Below the pieces are notes generated by a model. It was not told where the DNA came from. It saw only the letters and a list, made by a program, of their open reading frames with translations, and made no database searches. A DNA stretch of 64,000 nucleotides from JAIBAJ01 sp965284645 (GTDB lineage Bacteria > Bacteroidota > Bacteroidia > JAIBAJ01), in contig OZ260106.1 of the NCBI GenBank assembly GCA_965284645.1, forward strand, positions 2,170,001 to 2,234,000. The letters are read 5' to 3'. The translations under genes were made by a program, and so were the position numbers. Below, in pieces: positions 17,812 to 27,359 of this stretch (the stretch's first letter is position 1; every line of letters starts with the position of its first letter).

Positions 17812-18675
17812 ATGGCTGATTGGAAAGGTAAAACCCGAGGTGGTTTAGTAGGCTATAAGATTTTCGTTTGGTTGCTTACCAATTTCGGCTTGAATGCAGC
17901 CTACACCTTATTGTATTTTGTTGCCTTTTATTTTATTCCTTTTGCCCCCAAAGCTACCAAGGCTTTGTACCAATTTTATCACCACCGTTTAGGGTATGGT
18001 TTCCTGAAAACTTGTCTTTTTATTTACAGAAACTTTTATGCCTTTGGACAAACACTCATTGACCGAGTAGCAATCAAATCGGGTATTGCCAAGCAATTTA
18101 CCTACTTCCATGATGGAAATGAAAACTTGGTCCAATTAGTAAAAGAAGGCAAAGGAGGTTTTTTGATTTCGGCCCATATAGGTAATTGGGATATTGCCGG
18201 TTATTTTATGAAGAGCCTCAATGGGAAAATCAATATTGTTATGTATGATGAAGAACATAACCAAATAAAGGATTACCTTCAAGAAGTGGCTGGTGGGGCA
18301 ACCGTAAACATAATTCCAATCAAAGACGATTTCAGTCATATTATCGCGATTAAAAATGCCCTTTCTGCCGGAGAACTCATCACCATGCATGGCGACAGGT
18401 TTCGGGAAGGAAATCGAACGATTGAAATGGAGTTTTTAGGACAGAAGGCTGAATTTCCTCAAGGCCCCTTTTTGTTAGCATCGAAATTTAAGGTGCCTGT
18501 TTCCTTTGTTTTTTGTGTGAAAGAAAGCAAGTACCACTATCATCTATTTGCCTCGCCTGGTAAGGTGTATACTTCGATTGATGATTTGGCAGCGGATTAT
18601 AAACTTGGATTAGAAAGCAAAGTTTTGACGTATCCGGTCCATTGGAATAATTACTATCCCTTTTGGAAAGCATAA
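17812..18675 (+). CDS. LpxL/HtrB-like lysophospholipid acyltransferase
   Basis: Predicted to transfer an acyl chain to a lipid A precursor or related lipid at the inner membrane. The catalytic H-x4-D motif is HIGNWD, with His122 and Asp127. A hydrophobic N-terminal segment (about 14-45) anchors it. FPQGPFLLASKFKVPVSFVF around residues 218-237 fits the later acceptor-binding motifs. The length of 287 is usual. It is separated from nuoN by 142 bp and followed by trmB after 77 bp. Ornithine-lipid or aminolipid acylation cannot be excluded. Confidence 0.8.
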   Translation: MADWKGKTRGGLVGYKIFVWLLTNFGLNAAYTLLYFVAFYFIPFAPKATKALYQFYHHRLGYGFLKTCLFIYRNFYAFGQTLIDRVAIKSGIAKQFTYFHDGNENLVQLVKEGKGGFLISAHIGNWDIAGYFMKSLNGKINIVMYDEEHNQIKDYLQEVAGGATVNIIPIKDDFSHIIAIKNALSAGELITMHGDRFREGNRTIEMEFLGQKAEFPQGPFLLASKFKVPVSFVFCVKESKYHYHLFASPGKVYTSIDDLAADYKLGLESKVLTYPVHWNNYYPFWKA

Positions 18676-18752
18676 GTATGGGTAAACTGGGTTAATTTTG
18701 TAGTTTTTTTGTAATTTAGGATTGTAAAGGGTTTTAATTGAAAATATAAATT

Positions 18753-19433
18753 TTGGCTAAAAGAAAATTACAACGTTTTGCAGAGGTAGAAACCTTTGGT
18801 AATGTTTTTCATCTCGGGTATGAAGAATCATTGGTAGGGCATCCTTTGAAAGGGAAATGGAAACAGGATTTTTTCAAAAAAAATCATCCCTTGATTTTAG
18901 AATTAGGCTGTGGTAAAGGCGAATACACTGTTGGATTGGGGCAAAAATTTCCAGAATCCAATTTTTTGGGAATTGATATTAAAGGAGCAAGGCTGTGGAA
19001 GGGGGCTAAATTTGCATGGGAAAACAAACTCAGCAATATTGGTTTTGTAAGAGCCCGAATCGATTTTATCGAAGGTTTGTTTGGTCCAAAGGAAGTGGAT
19101 GAAATTTGGGTAACCTTTCCAGATCCGCAACCCCAAGAAAGTCGCGAAAACAAACGTTTGACTGGGCCTAATTTCCTTTTACGTTATAAGCATATTTTGA
19201 AAGACGACGGAATTATCCATCTCAAAACAGACAATCATGGTTTGTATGAATTCACTTTGGCTCTTTGTCAAGCCGTTGGACACCCAATTGAATACAATAC
19301 CAATGACTTATATGCCCAACCCGACGAATCCAATCCAACGGTTAAATACGCTAAAAGTATCCAAACCTATTATGAAGGTAAATACTTGGCCAAAGGGATT
19401 ACCATTTGTTATTTGAAATTCAGGTTGGCCTAA
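18753..19433 (+). CDS. trmB: tRNA (guanine-N7)-methyltransferase
   Basis: It methylates G46 in the variable loop of tRNAs using SAM. The SAM-binding motif LELGCGKGEYT is at about residues 49-59, and the family signature VTFPDPQPQ with downstream RL follows at about 122-136. The start is a TTG: MAKRKLQRFAEVETFGNVF aligns with the usual TrmB N-terminus, and no ATG is available before the first conserved block. It is 12 bp from aroQ, probably co-transcribed. Confidence 0.93.
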   Translation: MAKRKLQRFAEVETFGNVFHLGYEESLVGHPLKGKWKQDFFKKNHPLILELGCGKGEYTVGLGQKFPESNFLGIDIKGARLWKGAKFAWENKLSNIGFVRARIDFIEGLFGPKEVDEIWVTFPDPQPQESRENKRLTGPNFLLRYKHILKDDGIIHLKTDNHGLYEFTLALCQAVGHPIEYNTNDLYAQPDESNPTVKYAKSIQTYYEGKYLAKGITICYLKFRLA

Positions 19434-19445
19434 ATCAATTTCCCT

Positions 19446-19871
19446 ATGAAAATACTAATTATAAATGGTCCAAATTTGAATCTACTTGGCAAACGTGAAC
19501 CAGGTATTTATGGCAACCAAGATTTTGAAACTTTTTTTGAAGGGCTACAAAAGGCCTTTCCAGGGAAATTGGAGTATTACCAAAGCAATGTGGAAGGCGA
19601 ACTCATCAATAAACTTCATGAAGTAGGATTTAGTGAATATGGAATTATTTTAAATGCCGGTGGTTACACTCATACCAGTGTGGCCTTGTCTGATGCCGTT
19701 GCTGCTATTCAAGCTCCAGTTGTAGAGGTGCATATCAGTAATGTCTATGCTAGGGAATCCTACCGTCATCATTCCTTGTTGAGTAAGCATTGCAAAGGTG
19801 TCATTGTTGGATTTGGTTTAACAGGATACAATATGGCCATTGAGTGGTTGTTGAATAATTTCAAAAATTGA
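19446..19871 (+). CDS. aroQ: Type II 3-dehydroquinate dehydratase
   Basis: It converts 3-dehydroquinate to 3-dehydroshikimate in the shikimate pathway, as a dodecamer. The N-terminal signature LIINGPNLNLLGKREP is intact. The catalytic Tyr22 is in GIYG, and His96 in VEVHISN is the general acid; NAGGYTHTS at about 70-78 binds substrate. The 141-aa length is normal. The neighbouring genes are not aromatic biosynthesis genes. Confidence 0.96.
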   Translation: MKILIINGPNLNLLGKREPGIYGNQDFETFFEGLQKAFPGKLEYYQSNVEGELINKLHEVGFSEYGIILNAGGYTHTSVALSDAVAAIQAPVVEVHISNVYARESYRHHSLLSKHCKGVIVGFGLTGYNMAIEWLLNNFKN

Positions 19872-19908
19872 TTGGGAAGCGATTAGGGCAAAACCTAATT
19901 TTGTATCT

Positions 19909-20895
19909 GTGAAGACCATTCGAATCCTTGCAACGGTTTTAGGAATACTCATTCCTACTTTACTGCCTGAAATCTCCTTTTCTTGGGGCTTTTTCGGACA
20001 TAAGCGCATTAATAGAATGGCTGTTATGACCTTGCCTCCCGAAATGGTAGGGTTTTACAAAAGGAATATTGATTTCATTACGGAACATGCTGTTGACCCT
20101 GATAAAAGAAGGTATTCAAACAAAGATGAAGCAGCACGCCATTATTTGGATGCCGATCATTATGGAACTGAACCCTTTAAGGTTTTACCCAAAAGGTGGA
20201 AAGATGCCGTTGCCAAGTTTACAGAAGATACCTTGCAAGCTTATGGCATTGTTCCTTGGCATATCGAAAAAATGTATTATCGCTTAAAAGACGCCTTTCT
20301 TCACCAAGATTTAGATCGTATTTTATTTGTTTCGGCAGAAATTGGCCATTACATTGGGGATTCGCATGTGCCTTTGCATACCACTGAAAATTACAATGGA
20401 CAATTAACTGGCCAACGTGGGATTCATGGTTTCTGGGAAAGTCGAATACCTGAATTAAAAGCGGAGGATTATGATTATTTAGTAGGAAGAGCCCGATATA
20501 TTGATGATCCGCTGGGCATGGCTTGGAAATCCGTGAAAGAAAGTTTTGCGGCTAAGGATAGTGTTTTAGATTTTGAGCGTAAGCTGAGTGAAACATTTCC
20601 CAAAGACAGGAAATATAGTATTGAACAACGCGGTTCCACCAATATCCAGGTGTATTCAGAGGAGTATTCCAATGCATACAACGATATGTTAAATGGTATG
20701 GTGGAGCGGCGAATGCGGGCTTCCATTATTGCTGTAGGAAGTATTTGGTATACGGCATGGGTCGATGCAGGTAAGCCCAATTTGGATAAGTTTTATGATA
20801 AAGAAGTTTCTGATTCTCTAAAAAAAGCCCTCGCTCAAGAAGATATCCTTAATGCTGGAGAAACAAAATCCATCGGTCGCGATTGTGAGCATTAA
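19909..20895 (+). CDS. Zinc-dependent phospholipase C / S1-P1 nuclease-like exported protein
   Basis: Signal peptide ending FSWG, so the mature protein begins with the conserved Trp of this fold. Metal-ligand motifs are visible: WGFFGHKRI near the N-terminus, HYLDADHYG at about 82-90, and HYIGDSHVPLHTTEN at about 146-160 followed by IHGFWE. These are the trinuclear zinc ligands of the phospholipase C / S1-P1 nuclease superfamily. The start is a GTG that gives a good signal peptide. Whether it cleaves phospholipids or nucleic acids is not decidable here. Confidence 0.8.
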   Translation: MKTIRILATVLGILIPTLLPEISFSWGFFGHKRINRMAVMTLPPEMVGFYKRNIDFITEHAVDPDKRRYSNKDEAARHYLDADHYGTEPFKVLPKRWKDAVAKFTEDTLQAYGIVPWHIEKMYYRLKDAFLHQDLDRILFVSAEIGHYIGDSHVPLHTTENYNGQLTGQRGIHGFWESRIPELKAEDYDYLVGRARYIDDPLGMAWKSVKESFAAKDSVLDFERKLSETFPKDRKYSIEQRGSTNIQVYSEEYSNAYNDMLNGMVERRMRASIIAVGSIWYTAWVDAGKPNLDKFYDKEVSDSLKKALAQEDILNAGETKSIGRDCEH

Positions 20896-20958
20896 AATTG
20901 GGGCTTATTTTCTTCAAAGGCTTACAGTCACATTTCTTAAACCCAAAAAGCAGTCCAT

Positions 20959-22026
20959 TTGAGCGATCAAAAGCCAATTATAAAAGGAAGAGGGGCCCAA
21001 CTGAAAACGGCCAATAAGTTCTTAAAGAACCATTATGATTCCAATGGACTGGATGGAATAGATGAACCCGACGATTTTTCAAGGGAGACAAAATTTTTTG
21101 TTGAAACTCCAAAACAGATTGTCAATAAAGTGGATAGTCCTGATGTGTATATGGATTATTCTATTAATCCTTACCAAGGATGTGAACATGGCTGCATTTA
21201 TTGTTATGCCCGAAACTCCCATCAATATTGGGGGTATAGTGCAGGTTTGGATTTCGAACAGAACATCATTGTAAAAAAGAATGCACCCGACTTGTTGCGC
21301 GACTTTTTTGAAAAACCCAGTTGGGTGCCTAAGGCCATTGCTGTTTCAGGTAATACGGATTGTTACCAGCCTGCTGAGCGTAAATTCAAACTAACTAGGG
21401 CCTTGTTGGAAGTTTTTTTAACCTATAAGAACCCTGTAGGAATAATCACGAAAAATGCCTTGATACTCAGGGATATTGATATTTTAAAGGAATTGGCCCA
21501 ATTACAATTGGTACATGTGATGGTAAGTGTTACTACCTTAGACGAAGAGCTTAGGCGCAGCATGGAACCAAGAACGGCATCCGGTTTGAGACGAATCGAG
21601 ACTATTGCCCAGTTGTCACAAAATGGTATTCCTGTAGGAGTATTGACAGCTCCAATTATTCCTGGATTAAATAGCATGGAAATTCCAGAATTGCTGAAGG
21701 CGGCCTCCGAAGCTGGTGCGATCAATGCGGGATATACCATGGTTAGGTTGAATGGTGATGTTGGTCCTTTGTTTCAAAATTGGATTGAACAATCATTCCC
21801 AGACCGAGCACAAAAAATACTGCATCAAATTGCTGAATGCCACGGTGGAAACTTGAACGATAATCGCTTTGGGGTTAGGATGAAAGGGGAGGGACAAGTT
21901 GCGGAATCCATTCGACAATTGTTTAAAGTTTCCTATGCCAAATACTTTAAAGGCAGGAAGTCGGTCCCATTAGTTACAAATTTGTTCAAAAGACCACCTA
22001 AACACGGACAAATGGAGTTGTTTTGA
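20959..22026 (+). CDS. Radical SAM protein of the spore-photoproduct-lyase-like (PA0069) family
   Basis: Contains a CxxxCxxC iron-sulfur motif (Cys75, Cys79, Cys82 in GCEHGCIYCYA) that binds the 4Fe-4S/SAM centre. The whole protein matches the PA0069-type group related to spore photoproduct lyase, whose substrate is not established. The start is a TTG. The stop overlaps the ATG of the next gene in TGATG, so it is translationally coupled to the MCE-domain gene. The coupling is probably positional rather than functional. Confidence 0.85.
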   Translation: MSDQKPIIKGRGAQLKTANKFLKNHYDSNGLDGIDEPDDFSRETKFFVETPKQIVNKVDSPDVYMDYSINPYQGCEHGCIYCYARNSHQYWGYSAGLDFEQNIIVKKNAPDLLRDFFEKPSWVPKAIAVSGNTDCYQPAERKFKLTRALLEVFLTYKNPVGIITKNALILRDIDILKELAQLQLVHVMVSVTTLDEELRRSMEPRTASGLRRIETIAQLSQNGIPVGVLTAPIIPGLNSMEIPELLKAASEAGAINAGYTMVRLNGDVGPLFQNWIEQSFPDRAQKILHQIAECHGGNLNDNRFGVRMKGEGQVAESIRQLFKVSYAKYFKGRKSVPLVTNLFKRPPKHGQMELF

Positions 22027-23066
22027 TGCATGCACCAAAGGTATTTTTACTATGTTTGCAACCTTTCCTACGAAAATTGAAATTTAGAAAAGAAATAATC
22101 ATCGGTTTGGTAGTCGTGTTGACTGCTGCCGCTTCCATTTGGGGCGTCAATTTTTTAAAAGGTAACGATGTGTTTACCAAGGAGTTGATCTTCAATGTTG
22201 TTTACGATCGAGTAGATGGCTTAGTGGAAACCAGTCCTGTTTTTTTGAATGGACTTAAAGTGGGTCAAGTAAAAGAAATTGCCCTTGCACCCGATAACAC
22301 TGGACGAATTTTGGTAAAGGTTATGATTTTTGACCGCAACCTACAAGTGCCTCAGAATTCCGTTTTTAAACTAACTTCCAATAGTGTTTTGGAGCCTAAG
22401 AATCTACAATTGGTTTTGGGTGATGTGAAATCTGGCAAATTTTTGAAGACCAATGATGAAGTGGTGGGGGTGTATGAACAAGGGTTAATGGAGAAATTTG
22501 ACCCTCTTGAGAAGAAAGTTGAAGCCGTTATCGATAATGTAAATAAGATTTTGGAGGGTGTGAAGACTATTTTGGACCCTAAAGTTCAAGAGGGGCTTAA
22601 ACGGACCTTGGAAAACTTGGATAAAACCATGACCAATTTAGAGAAAACCTCTGTAACCTTAGATGTTACCATGATAGATGCCAATGCGAGGCTGAAGAAA
22701 ATTTTATCCAATGTTGAAAACCTGACAACTACACTCGACAATAGCAAAGGGAAAATTACCAATTTATTGGATAATTTAAGTAGTGTTAGCGATAGTTTAA
22801 AAGCCGCTCATCTTAAAACTACCATCAATAATGCTTCTGCGGCCATTGATCAATTGAATACCACCTTGGCTCAAATCAATAGCGGACAAGGAACCATTGG
22901 GAAATTGGTAAAAGATGAAAAGCTCTACAACGATTTAGATCGTTTGGCATTGGATTTAGACTCCTTGTTGAACGATGTGAAGGCCCATCCATCTCGGTAT
23001 GTGAAAATTTCGGTTTTTGGCGGAAAGGAAAAGGAAGGCCATAAGCTTCAAATGAACGATAAATAA
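22026..23066 (+). CDS. MCE-domain (MlaD-like) lipid-transport protein
   Basis: It has a single N-terminal membrane helix (about 22-44) and an MCE domain at about 45-125 with the motif DGLVETSPVFLNGLKVGQV. A long helical, coiled-coil-like tail rich in Asn, Thr and Leu follows to residue 346. Such proteins form the substrate-binding ring of an ABC transporter moving phospholipids between membranes. The start ATG overlaps the preceding stop. The partner permease and ATPase (MlaE, MlaF) are not in the window. Confidence 0.85.
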   Translation: MHAPKVFLLCLQPFLRKLKFRKEIIIGLVVVLTAAASIWGVNFLKGNDVFTKELIFNVVYDRVDGLVETSPVFLNGLKVGQVKEIALAPDNTGRILVKVMIFDRNLQVPQNSVFKLTSNSVLEPKNLQLVLGDVKSGKFLKTNDEVVGVYEQGLMEKFDPLEKKVEAVIDNVNKILEGVKTILDPKVQEGLKRTLENLDKTMTNLEKTSVTLDVTMIDANARLKKILSNVENLTTTLDNSKGKITNLLDNLSSVSDSLKAAHLKTTINNASAAIDQLNTTLAQINSGQGTIGKLVKDEKLYNDLDRLALDLDSLLNDVKAHPSRYVKISVFGGKEKEGHKLQMNDK

Positions 23067-23092
23067 ACTTAATAGATAATACACAAGTAACT

Positions 23093-24442
23093 ATGCACTT
23101 CGGAATAGCTAATGCAATATTTCTGGTTCTGTTAGGCGTAACTGGATTTGTAGCATTTAAAAAGTACGCCAGCCTCATTCGTAATATTCGTTTAGGAAAA
23201 TCACTTGATAGAAATGATCGTTTTGGCGACCGTTTAAATGTGATGTTCAGGGTTGCCTTAGGTCAATCCAAAATGGTGGTAAGGCCTGTTGCAGGTATCA
23301 TGCACATTTTTGTGTATGTAGGTTTTATCATTATCAATGTAGAGTTGTTGGAGATTGTTGTCGATGGGATTTTCGGAACCCATCGTGCTTTCAGCGTTTT
23401 GGGACCTATCTATACCATCCTGATCAATTCCTTTGAAATTTTGGCAGTTTTGGTCATTCTAGGCTGTTTGGTTTTCTTCGCTCGCCGGAATTTTTTAAAG
23501 TTGAAACGTTTCAACATGAAGGAATTAATGGGATGGCCAAGAAATGATGCCAATATTATTTTGATTACTGAGGTATGCTTAATGTCGGCCTTTTTGATCA
23601 TGAATTCGGCTGATTGGTTTCTCTCCACTCAATTGAATAATTTTCCGGATGTTGTTAAGCATTATGGATTGGAGCATTACGCCAATAGCGGTGTTTCTGA
23701 AAATGCTTTTTTGATTACCCCATGGATTAGCGGATGGATGCCAGCGCCCAACTATATGGTTTACATCGAGCGTTTTTGTTGGTGGTTTCATATCGTCGGC
23801 ATTTGTGGGTTTATTATGTACCTTCCTTATTCCAAACACCTTCATATTCTTTTTGCCTTTCCAAATGTGTTTTATTCCAATTTGGAACCAAAAGGTAAGT
23901 TCAACAATTTAGAAAGTATTACCAACGAGGTAAAAGCTGTTTTTGATCCTTCCTTTACCCCGCCTGCTGATGTTGTTCCTGGTAAATTTGGCGCAAAGGA
24001 TGTAGCAGACCTAACTTGGAAACAATTGTTGGATGCTTACACCTGCACAGAATGTGGCCGTTGCACCAGTGTTTGCCCTGCCAATACAACCGGCAAATTA
24101 CTTTCGCCTCGTAAAATAATGATGTCGACCCGCGATCGCTTGGAAGAAGTGGGTAGAGGCATAGATGCTCAAGGTGCTGAATTCAAAGATGAGAAAGCCT
24201 TGTTGCACGACTACATTACTCCGGAAGAACTTTGGGCTTGTACCTCTTGTAATGCCTGCACTGAAGCTTGTCCGGTAAATATCGATCCATTAAGCATCAT
24301 TGTTGATTTGCGCAGGTATTTGGTTATGGAGGAATCAGCTCCACCAAGTGAATTGGCTACCGTATTTGCAAATATGGAAAACAATGGTGCACCATGGCAG
24401 TTTAGTCCAGCCGATCGTTTGAACTGGGCCCACGAAAATTAA
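23093..24442 (+). CDS. Membrane-anchored 4Fe-4S oxidoreductase (HdrE/HdrC-like fusion)
   Basis: The N-terminal half (about 1-260) holds five or six membrane helices with His residues in HIFVYVGF and WWFHIVG suited to bind haem b, like nitrate reductase gamma. The C-terminal half holds two 4Fe-4S motifs, CTECGRCTSVCP from Cys318 and CTSCNACTEACP from Cys383. The next gene encodes a CCG-domain protein, so together they resemble a membrane-bound heterodisulfide-reductase-like complex moving electrons between a cytosolic donor and the quinone pool. The electron donor is unknown. Confidence 0.82.
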   Translation: MHFGIANAIFLVLLGVTGFVAFKKYASLIRNIRLGKSLDRNDRFGDRLNVMFRVALGQSKMVVRPVAGIMHIFVYVGFIIINVELLEIVVDGIFGTHRAFSVLGPIYTILINSFEILAVLVILGCLVFFARRNFLKLKRFNMKELMGWPRNDANIILITEVCLMSAFLIMNSADWFLSTQLNNFPDVVKHYGLEHYANSGVSENAFLITPWISGWMPAPNYMVYIERFCWWFHIVGICGFIMYLPYSKHLHILFAFPNVFYSNLEPKGKFNNLESITNEVKAVFDPSFTPPADVVPGKFGAKDVADLTWKQLLDAYTCTECGRCTSVCPANTTGKLLSPRKIMMSTRDRLEEVGRGIDAQGAEFKDEKALLHDYITPEELWACTSCNACTEACPVNIDPLSIIVDLRRYLVMEESAPPSELATVFANMENNGAPWQFSPADRLNWAHEN

Positions 24443-24469
24443 TTTTTAGAAACCTGATTATCTAATCGT

Positions 24470-25258
24470 ATGAGCGAGCTAAAAGTAAAAACCATGGCAG
24501 ATTGCTTGGCCAATGGTGAAACACCTGAAATCCTTTTCTGGGTTGGTTGTGCTGGAAGTTTTGATGATAGAGCCAAAAAGATTACAAAGGCTATTGTTAA
24601 AATCTTAAATAAGGTAAACATGTCTTTTGCTGTACTTGGCACCGAGGAATCCTGCACAGGCGACCCCGCCAAACGCGCTGGACACGAGTTTTTGTTTCAA
24701 ATGCAAGCCATGAACAACATTACCATCTTAAACGGTTATGGTGTTCAAAAGATTGTAACCGGATGTCCTCACTGTTTCAATACCTTGAAAAACGAATACC
24801 CAGCCTTGGGCGGAAATTACGAGGTTATTCACCATACCCAATTGATTCAACAATTGATCAACCAAGGTAAATTATCGGTGGAAGGCGGAAGTTTCAAAGG
24901 CAAAAAAATAACTTTTCATGATCCTTGTTATTTGGGACGCGCCAATGGGGAATACGAAGCCCCTAGGGATGTGATCGCCAAACTAGATGTTGAACTGGTT
25001 GAAATGAAACGTAGCAAAGCCAATGGCTATTGTTGCGGTGCTGGTGGTGCACAAATGTTTAAAGAAGCAGAACACGGTGATAAAGAGGTGAATATCGAAC
25101 GGAGTGAAGAAGCTTTGGCTTTGCAACCAAATATTATTGCTGCCGGCTGTCCTTTCTGCAACACCATGATGACCGATGGTGTGAAGCATTTTGAAAAGGA
25201 AGAATCTGTTAAAGTATATGACGTGGCGGAGCTCATTGCCCAAGCCGCTGATTTGTAA
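24470..25258 (+). CDS. CCG-domain Fe-S oxidoreductase subunit (HdrB/GlpC-like)
   Basis: Two cysteine-rich CCG modules are seen: WVGCAGSFDDR with GTEESCTGD and CPHCFNTLKNEYP in the first half, and HDPCYLGR with GYCCGAGGAQ and CPFCNTMM in the second. These bind non-cubane iron-sulfur clusters in HdrB, GlpC and related proteins. It lies 27 bp after the membrane Fe-S subunit, in the same operon. The two together look like one redox complex with unknown physiological substrate. Confidence 0.83.
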   Translation: MSELKVKTMADCLANGETPEILFWVGCAGSFDDRAKKITKAIVKILNKVNMSFAVLGTEESCTGDPAKRAGHEFLFQMQAMNNITILNGYGVQKIVTGCPHCFNTLKNEYPALGGNYEVIHHTQLIQQLINQGKLSVEGGSFKGKKITFHDPCYLGRANGEYEAPRDVIAKLDVELVEMKRSKANGYCCGAGGAQMFKEAEHGDKEVNIERSEEALALQPNIIAAGCPFCNTMMTDGVKHFEKEESVKVYDVAELIAQAADL

Positions 25259-25299
25259 AAATTAACCAGGCTTTGTAGTCTGAAAGAGGGAAAGAAGAA

Positions 25300-26187
25300 A
25301 TGCCATCATTTCGAAGTAAAGTTGTATATTGGGTTACAAAAGCCGTTGTTGGTGTTTTTTATAATCCCCATTCTTCCATTCAAAGGATACGAAGGGAATT
25401 TACCATAACGACCAAACTGATTCCCCAAAAAAAGGCCGGAACATTTGAAAGTCTTACCTTAGATGGAATCCCTGCCTTATGGGTTATTCCAGATAAAATT
25501 ACCACGGATAAAGTGGTATTGTATTTCCATGGTGGAGGGTATTCTGTTTGTAGCCCAGAGACACATAAGAAAATGTGCAGTATTATGGCCCGTGAATCAG
25601 GAACTAAATTCTTGTTGATCGATTATCGCTTGGCGCCTGAAAATCCTTTCCCTGCTGCCATTGAAGACGCGCTGAAGGCTTATGCTTGGTTGAGGAAATC
25701 AATTTCTCCTGATAAGATTATTTTTGGTGGCGACTCAGCCGGAGGAGGTTTAACCGTTTCAACCCTCTTAAGTCTCAAAGAAAAGGGTGATACGTTGCCT
25801 TCTAAGGCATTTTGCCTTTCTCCTTGGTTGGATTTGGCTTCAACTGGCGAATCTTACCAAACCAATCGATACAAAGATGCCTATATTGATTATGAGAGTA
25901 TCCGCCGATGGTCGGTGTTTTACGCACCTGAATCGATGCATAAAAATCCATTGGTATCTCCGCTTTATGGCGATTTAGCCGGACTTCCTCCTATGATGGT
26001 CCAAGTTAGCGATATGGAAATCCTCAAATCAGATAGTGTTGTTTTTGCTGAAAGAGCAAAGGCTGCTGGTGTTGATATGGATTTAGAAGTGTGGGAAGGA
26101 ATGGTGCATGTTTGGCAAATGTGGACTGGAATATTACCCGAGGCCTTGCAATCTATTCAAATGTTGGCCCAATTCATAAAAGCCTAG
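25300..26187 (+). CDS. HSL-family alpha/beta hydrolase (esterase)
   Basis: A carboxylesterase of the hormone-sensitive lipase group. The oxyanion motif HGGG starts at His77. The nucleophile Ser146 is in GGDSAGGG, and Asp238 (VSDMEIL) with His270 (MVHVW) complete the triad. No signal peptide with a clear cleavage site is visible; the hydrophobic N-terminus VVYWVTKAVVGVFY may only be membrane-associated. Substrate unknown. It follows the Fe-S genes by 41 bp. Confidence 0.88.
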   Translation: MPSFRSKVVYWVTKAVVGVFYNPHSSIQRIRREFTITTKLIPQKKAGTFESLTLDGIPALWVIPDKITTDKVVLYFHGGGYSVCSPETHKKMCSIMARESGTKFLLIDYRLAPENPFPAAIEDALKAYAWLRKSISPDKIIFGGDSAGGGLTVSTLLSLKEKGDTLPSKAFCLSPWLDLASTGESYQTNRYKDAYIDYESIRRWSVFYAPESMHKNPLVSPLYGDLAGLPPMMVQVSDMEILKSDSVVFAERAKAAGVDMDLEVWEGMVHVWQMWTGILPEALQSIQMLAQFIKA

Positions 26188-26247
26188 TTTCTACTTCGGT
26201 TATATGGGTTTAACAATAAAAAAAACTATTCGCAAATAAAATCGAGG

Positions 26248-26304
26248 TACCCCACCTAAATCAGGCAGTTCGGATTAATATATCCTTCTATTCTGTAATT
26301 TGGG
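26248..26304 (-). repeat. Partial MITE-like repeat
   Basis: The stretch from CACCTAAATCAGGCAGTTCG to GTAATTTGGGT resembles the right half of the 29081-29172 copy. One end is lost and no target duplication is seen. The first 60 bases of the 26188-26801 gap hold nothing recognisable. Confidence 0.5.
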
Positions 26305-26399
26305 TTTACGTTAGGGTTCAGTTGGTTCGTATGAAATATTACCTGGGAAAATGGTGAAATAGAATGCCAACTGGTTTTACTTTTACCCCTGCTTAATCA

Positions 26400-26520
26400 G
26401 CGGTGTCCGGGCAGGGATAGCAGCGGAAAACCCACAGCGGCCTGAGCGTAAGCGAAAGGCGCGAGGATTTGCAGCGAATAGCCCGGCCCTGAGCCCTTGG
26501 AGAAATAACACGTTCAAAGT
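26400..26520 (-). repeat. GC-rich dispersed repeat, divergent unit
   Basis: It contains CCGGGCAGGGATAGCAGCGG and GATTTGCAGCGAATAGCCCG, the two outer boxes of the GC-rich family in reverse orientation. The centre differs from the other copies and contains its own short dyad (AGCGTAAGCGAAAGGCGC). Confidence 0.6.
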
Positions 26521-26556
26521 AGACTGGTTAATGGGCGAAGGGGCAAGCATAAAAGA

Positions 26557-26740
26557 GGAAATAGAAAATAGGAAATAGAAAATAGGAAATAGAAAAGAGA
26601 AGTGAGGAAATAGTGTCTGTCCAAAACCAAAAACTCAAATCTCATATCTCAAGACTCATATCTCAAGACTCATATCTCAAGACTCATATCTCATATCTCA
26701 AGACTCATATCTCATATCTCAAGACTCATATCTCAAAACC
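26557..26740. repeat. Simple tandem repeats, two 14-bp motifs
   Basis: About three copies of GGAAATAGAAAATA (26557-26600) are followed by about seven copies of a CTCATATCTCAAGA motif, some shortened (26635-26740). The first motif also occurs in the linker of the GC-rich repeats at 13300 and 37265. No coding capacity. Confidence 0.8.
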
Positions 26741-26801
26741 TTCATTAACATCTACCGTCACCCCATCCTACTTCTAAAATAACTATTACATTTGCATCAC
26801 T

Positions 26802-27338
26802 TTGAAAACAAATCTGAAAAGCTGCTTTTTTTGGGGAATAGCCTTAGCCTTGCTTGCTTCATGCGATGGAGGAAAGCATTTGGTGACCTATACCATTGAT
26901 CAAGGAAATGTAAAGAAAGTGCTCAGTTTTCAGGGAGATTCAGCCAAACATAAATTGGCCAAGGAGGAGACTTTTGCGAGTAATGATGTAAAACTTTCGG
27001 AAATCAATTTTAAGAAGGGTGTTTTGGATGGGCCTTGGATTAGTTATTGGGAAAATGGCAAGGTACGCGAAGAAGGAAATTATTCGAAGGGGCAAAAGAA
27101 CGGAATTTTCAGGCAGTACGATAGCAAAGGACGCCTGTTGCTGGAAGGTGAATTGCGGAATGGACTGAAAGAGGGGATTTGGGTTACGTGGTATGACGAT
27201 ACGCAAAAGGAGGAAGAACGCAGTTATACGGCTGATGTATTGAATGGGAAATATTCGTATTGGTATATCGATGGTTCCTTAAAAAAGGAAGAATTCTACG
27301 AAAACGGAAAGAAAATAAAGGAAACGGTTTATCAATAA
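26802..27338 (+). CDS. MORN/YwqK-like repeat lipoprotein
   Basis: The lipobox LLAS-C puts the lipidated cysteine at residue 21. From about residue 65 the protein is built from short beta repeats of the type GxWxxYWENGKVREEGNYSKG, as in MORN and YwqK-type proteins, with about five copies. In Bacteroidota these are common surface or periplasmic proteins of unknown role; the database label toxin-antitoxin YwqK family is not evidence of an antitoxin here. The start is a TTG. It ends 21 bp before bshA. Confidence 0.72.
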   Translation: MKTNLKSCFFWGIALALLASCDGGKHLVTYTIDQGNVKKVLSFQGDSAKHKLAKEETFASNDVKLSEINFKKGVLDGPWISYWENGKVREEGNYSKGQKNGIFRQYDSKGRLLLEGELRNGLKEGIWVTWYDDTQKEEERSYTADVLNGKYSYWYIDGSLKKEEFYENGKKIKETVYQ

Positions 27339-27359
27339 TTCCGTTTCAATCTGAACTTT

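Noticed and set aside
26557..26740. 14-bp repeats considered as a CRISPR or iteron origin
   Set aside because: The repeats are too short and too adjacent for CRISPR, and no replication gene is nearby; simple slippage explains them.
26802..27338. Toxin-antitoxin antitoxin (YwqK label)
   Set aside because: The protein is a lipoprotein of MORN-like repeats with no toxin partner; the label is only a database name.
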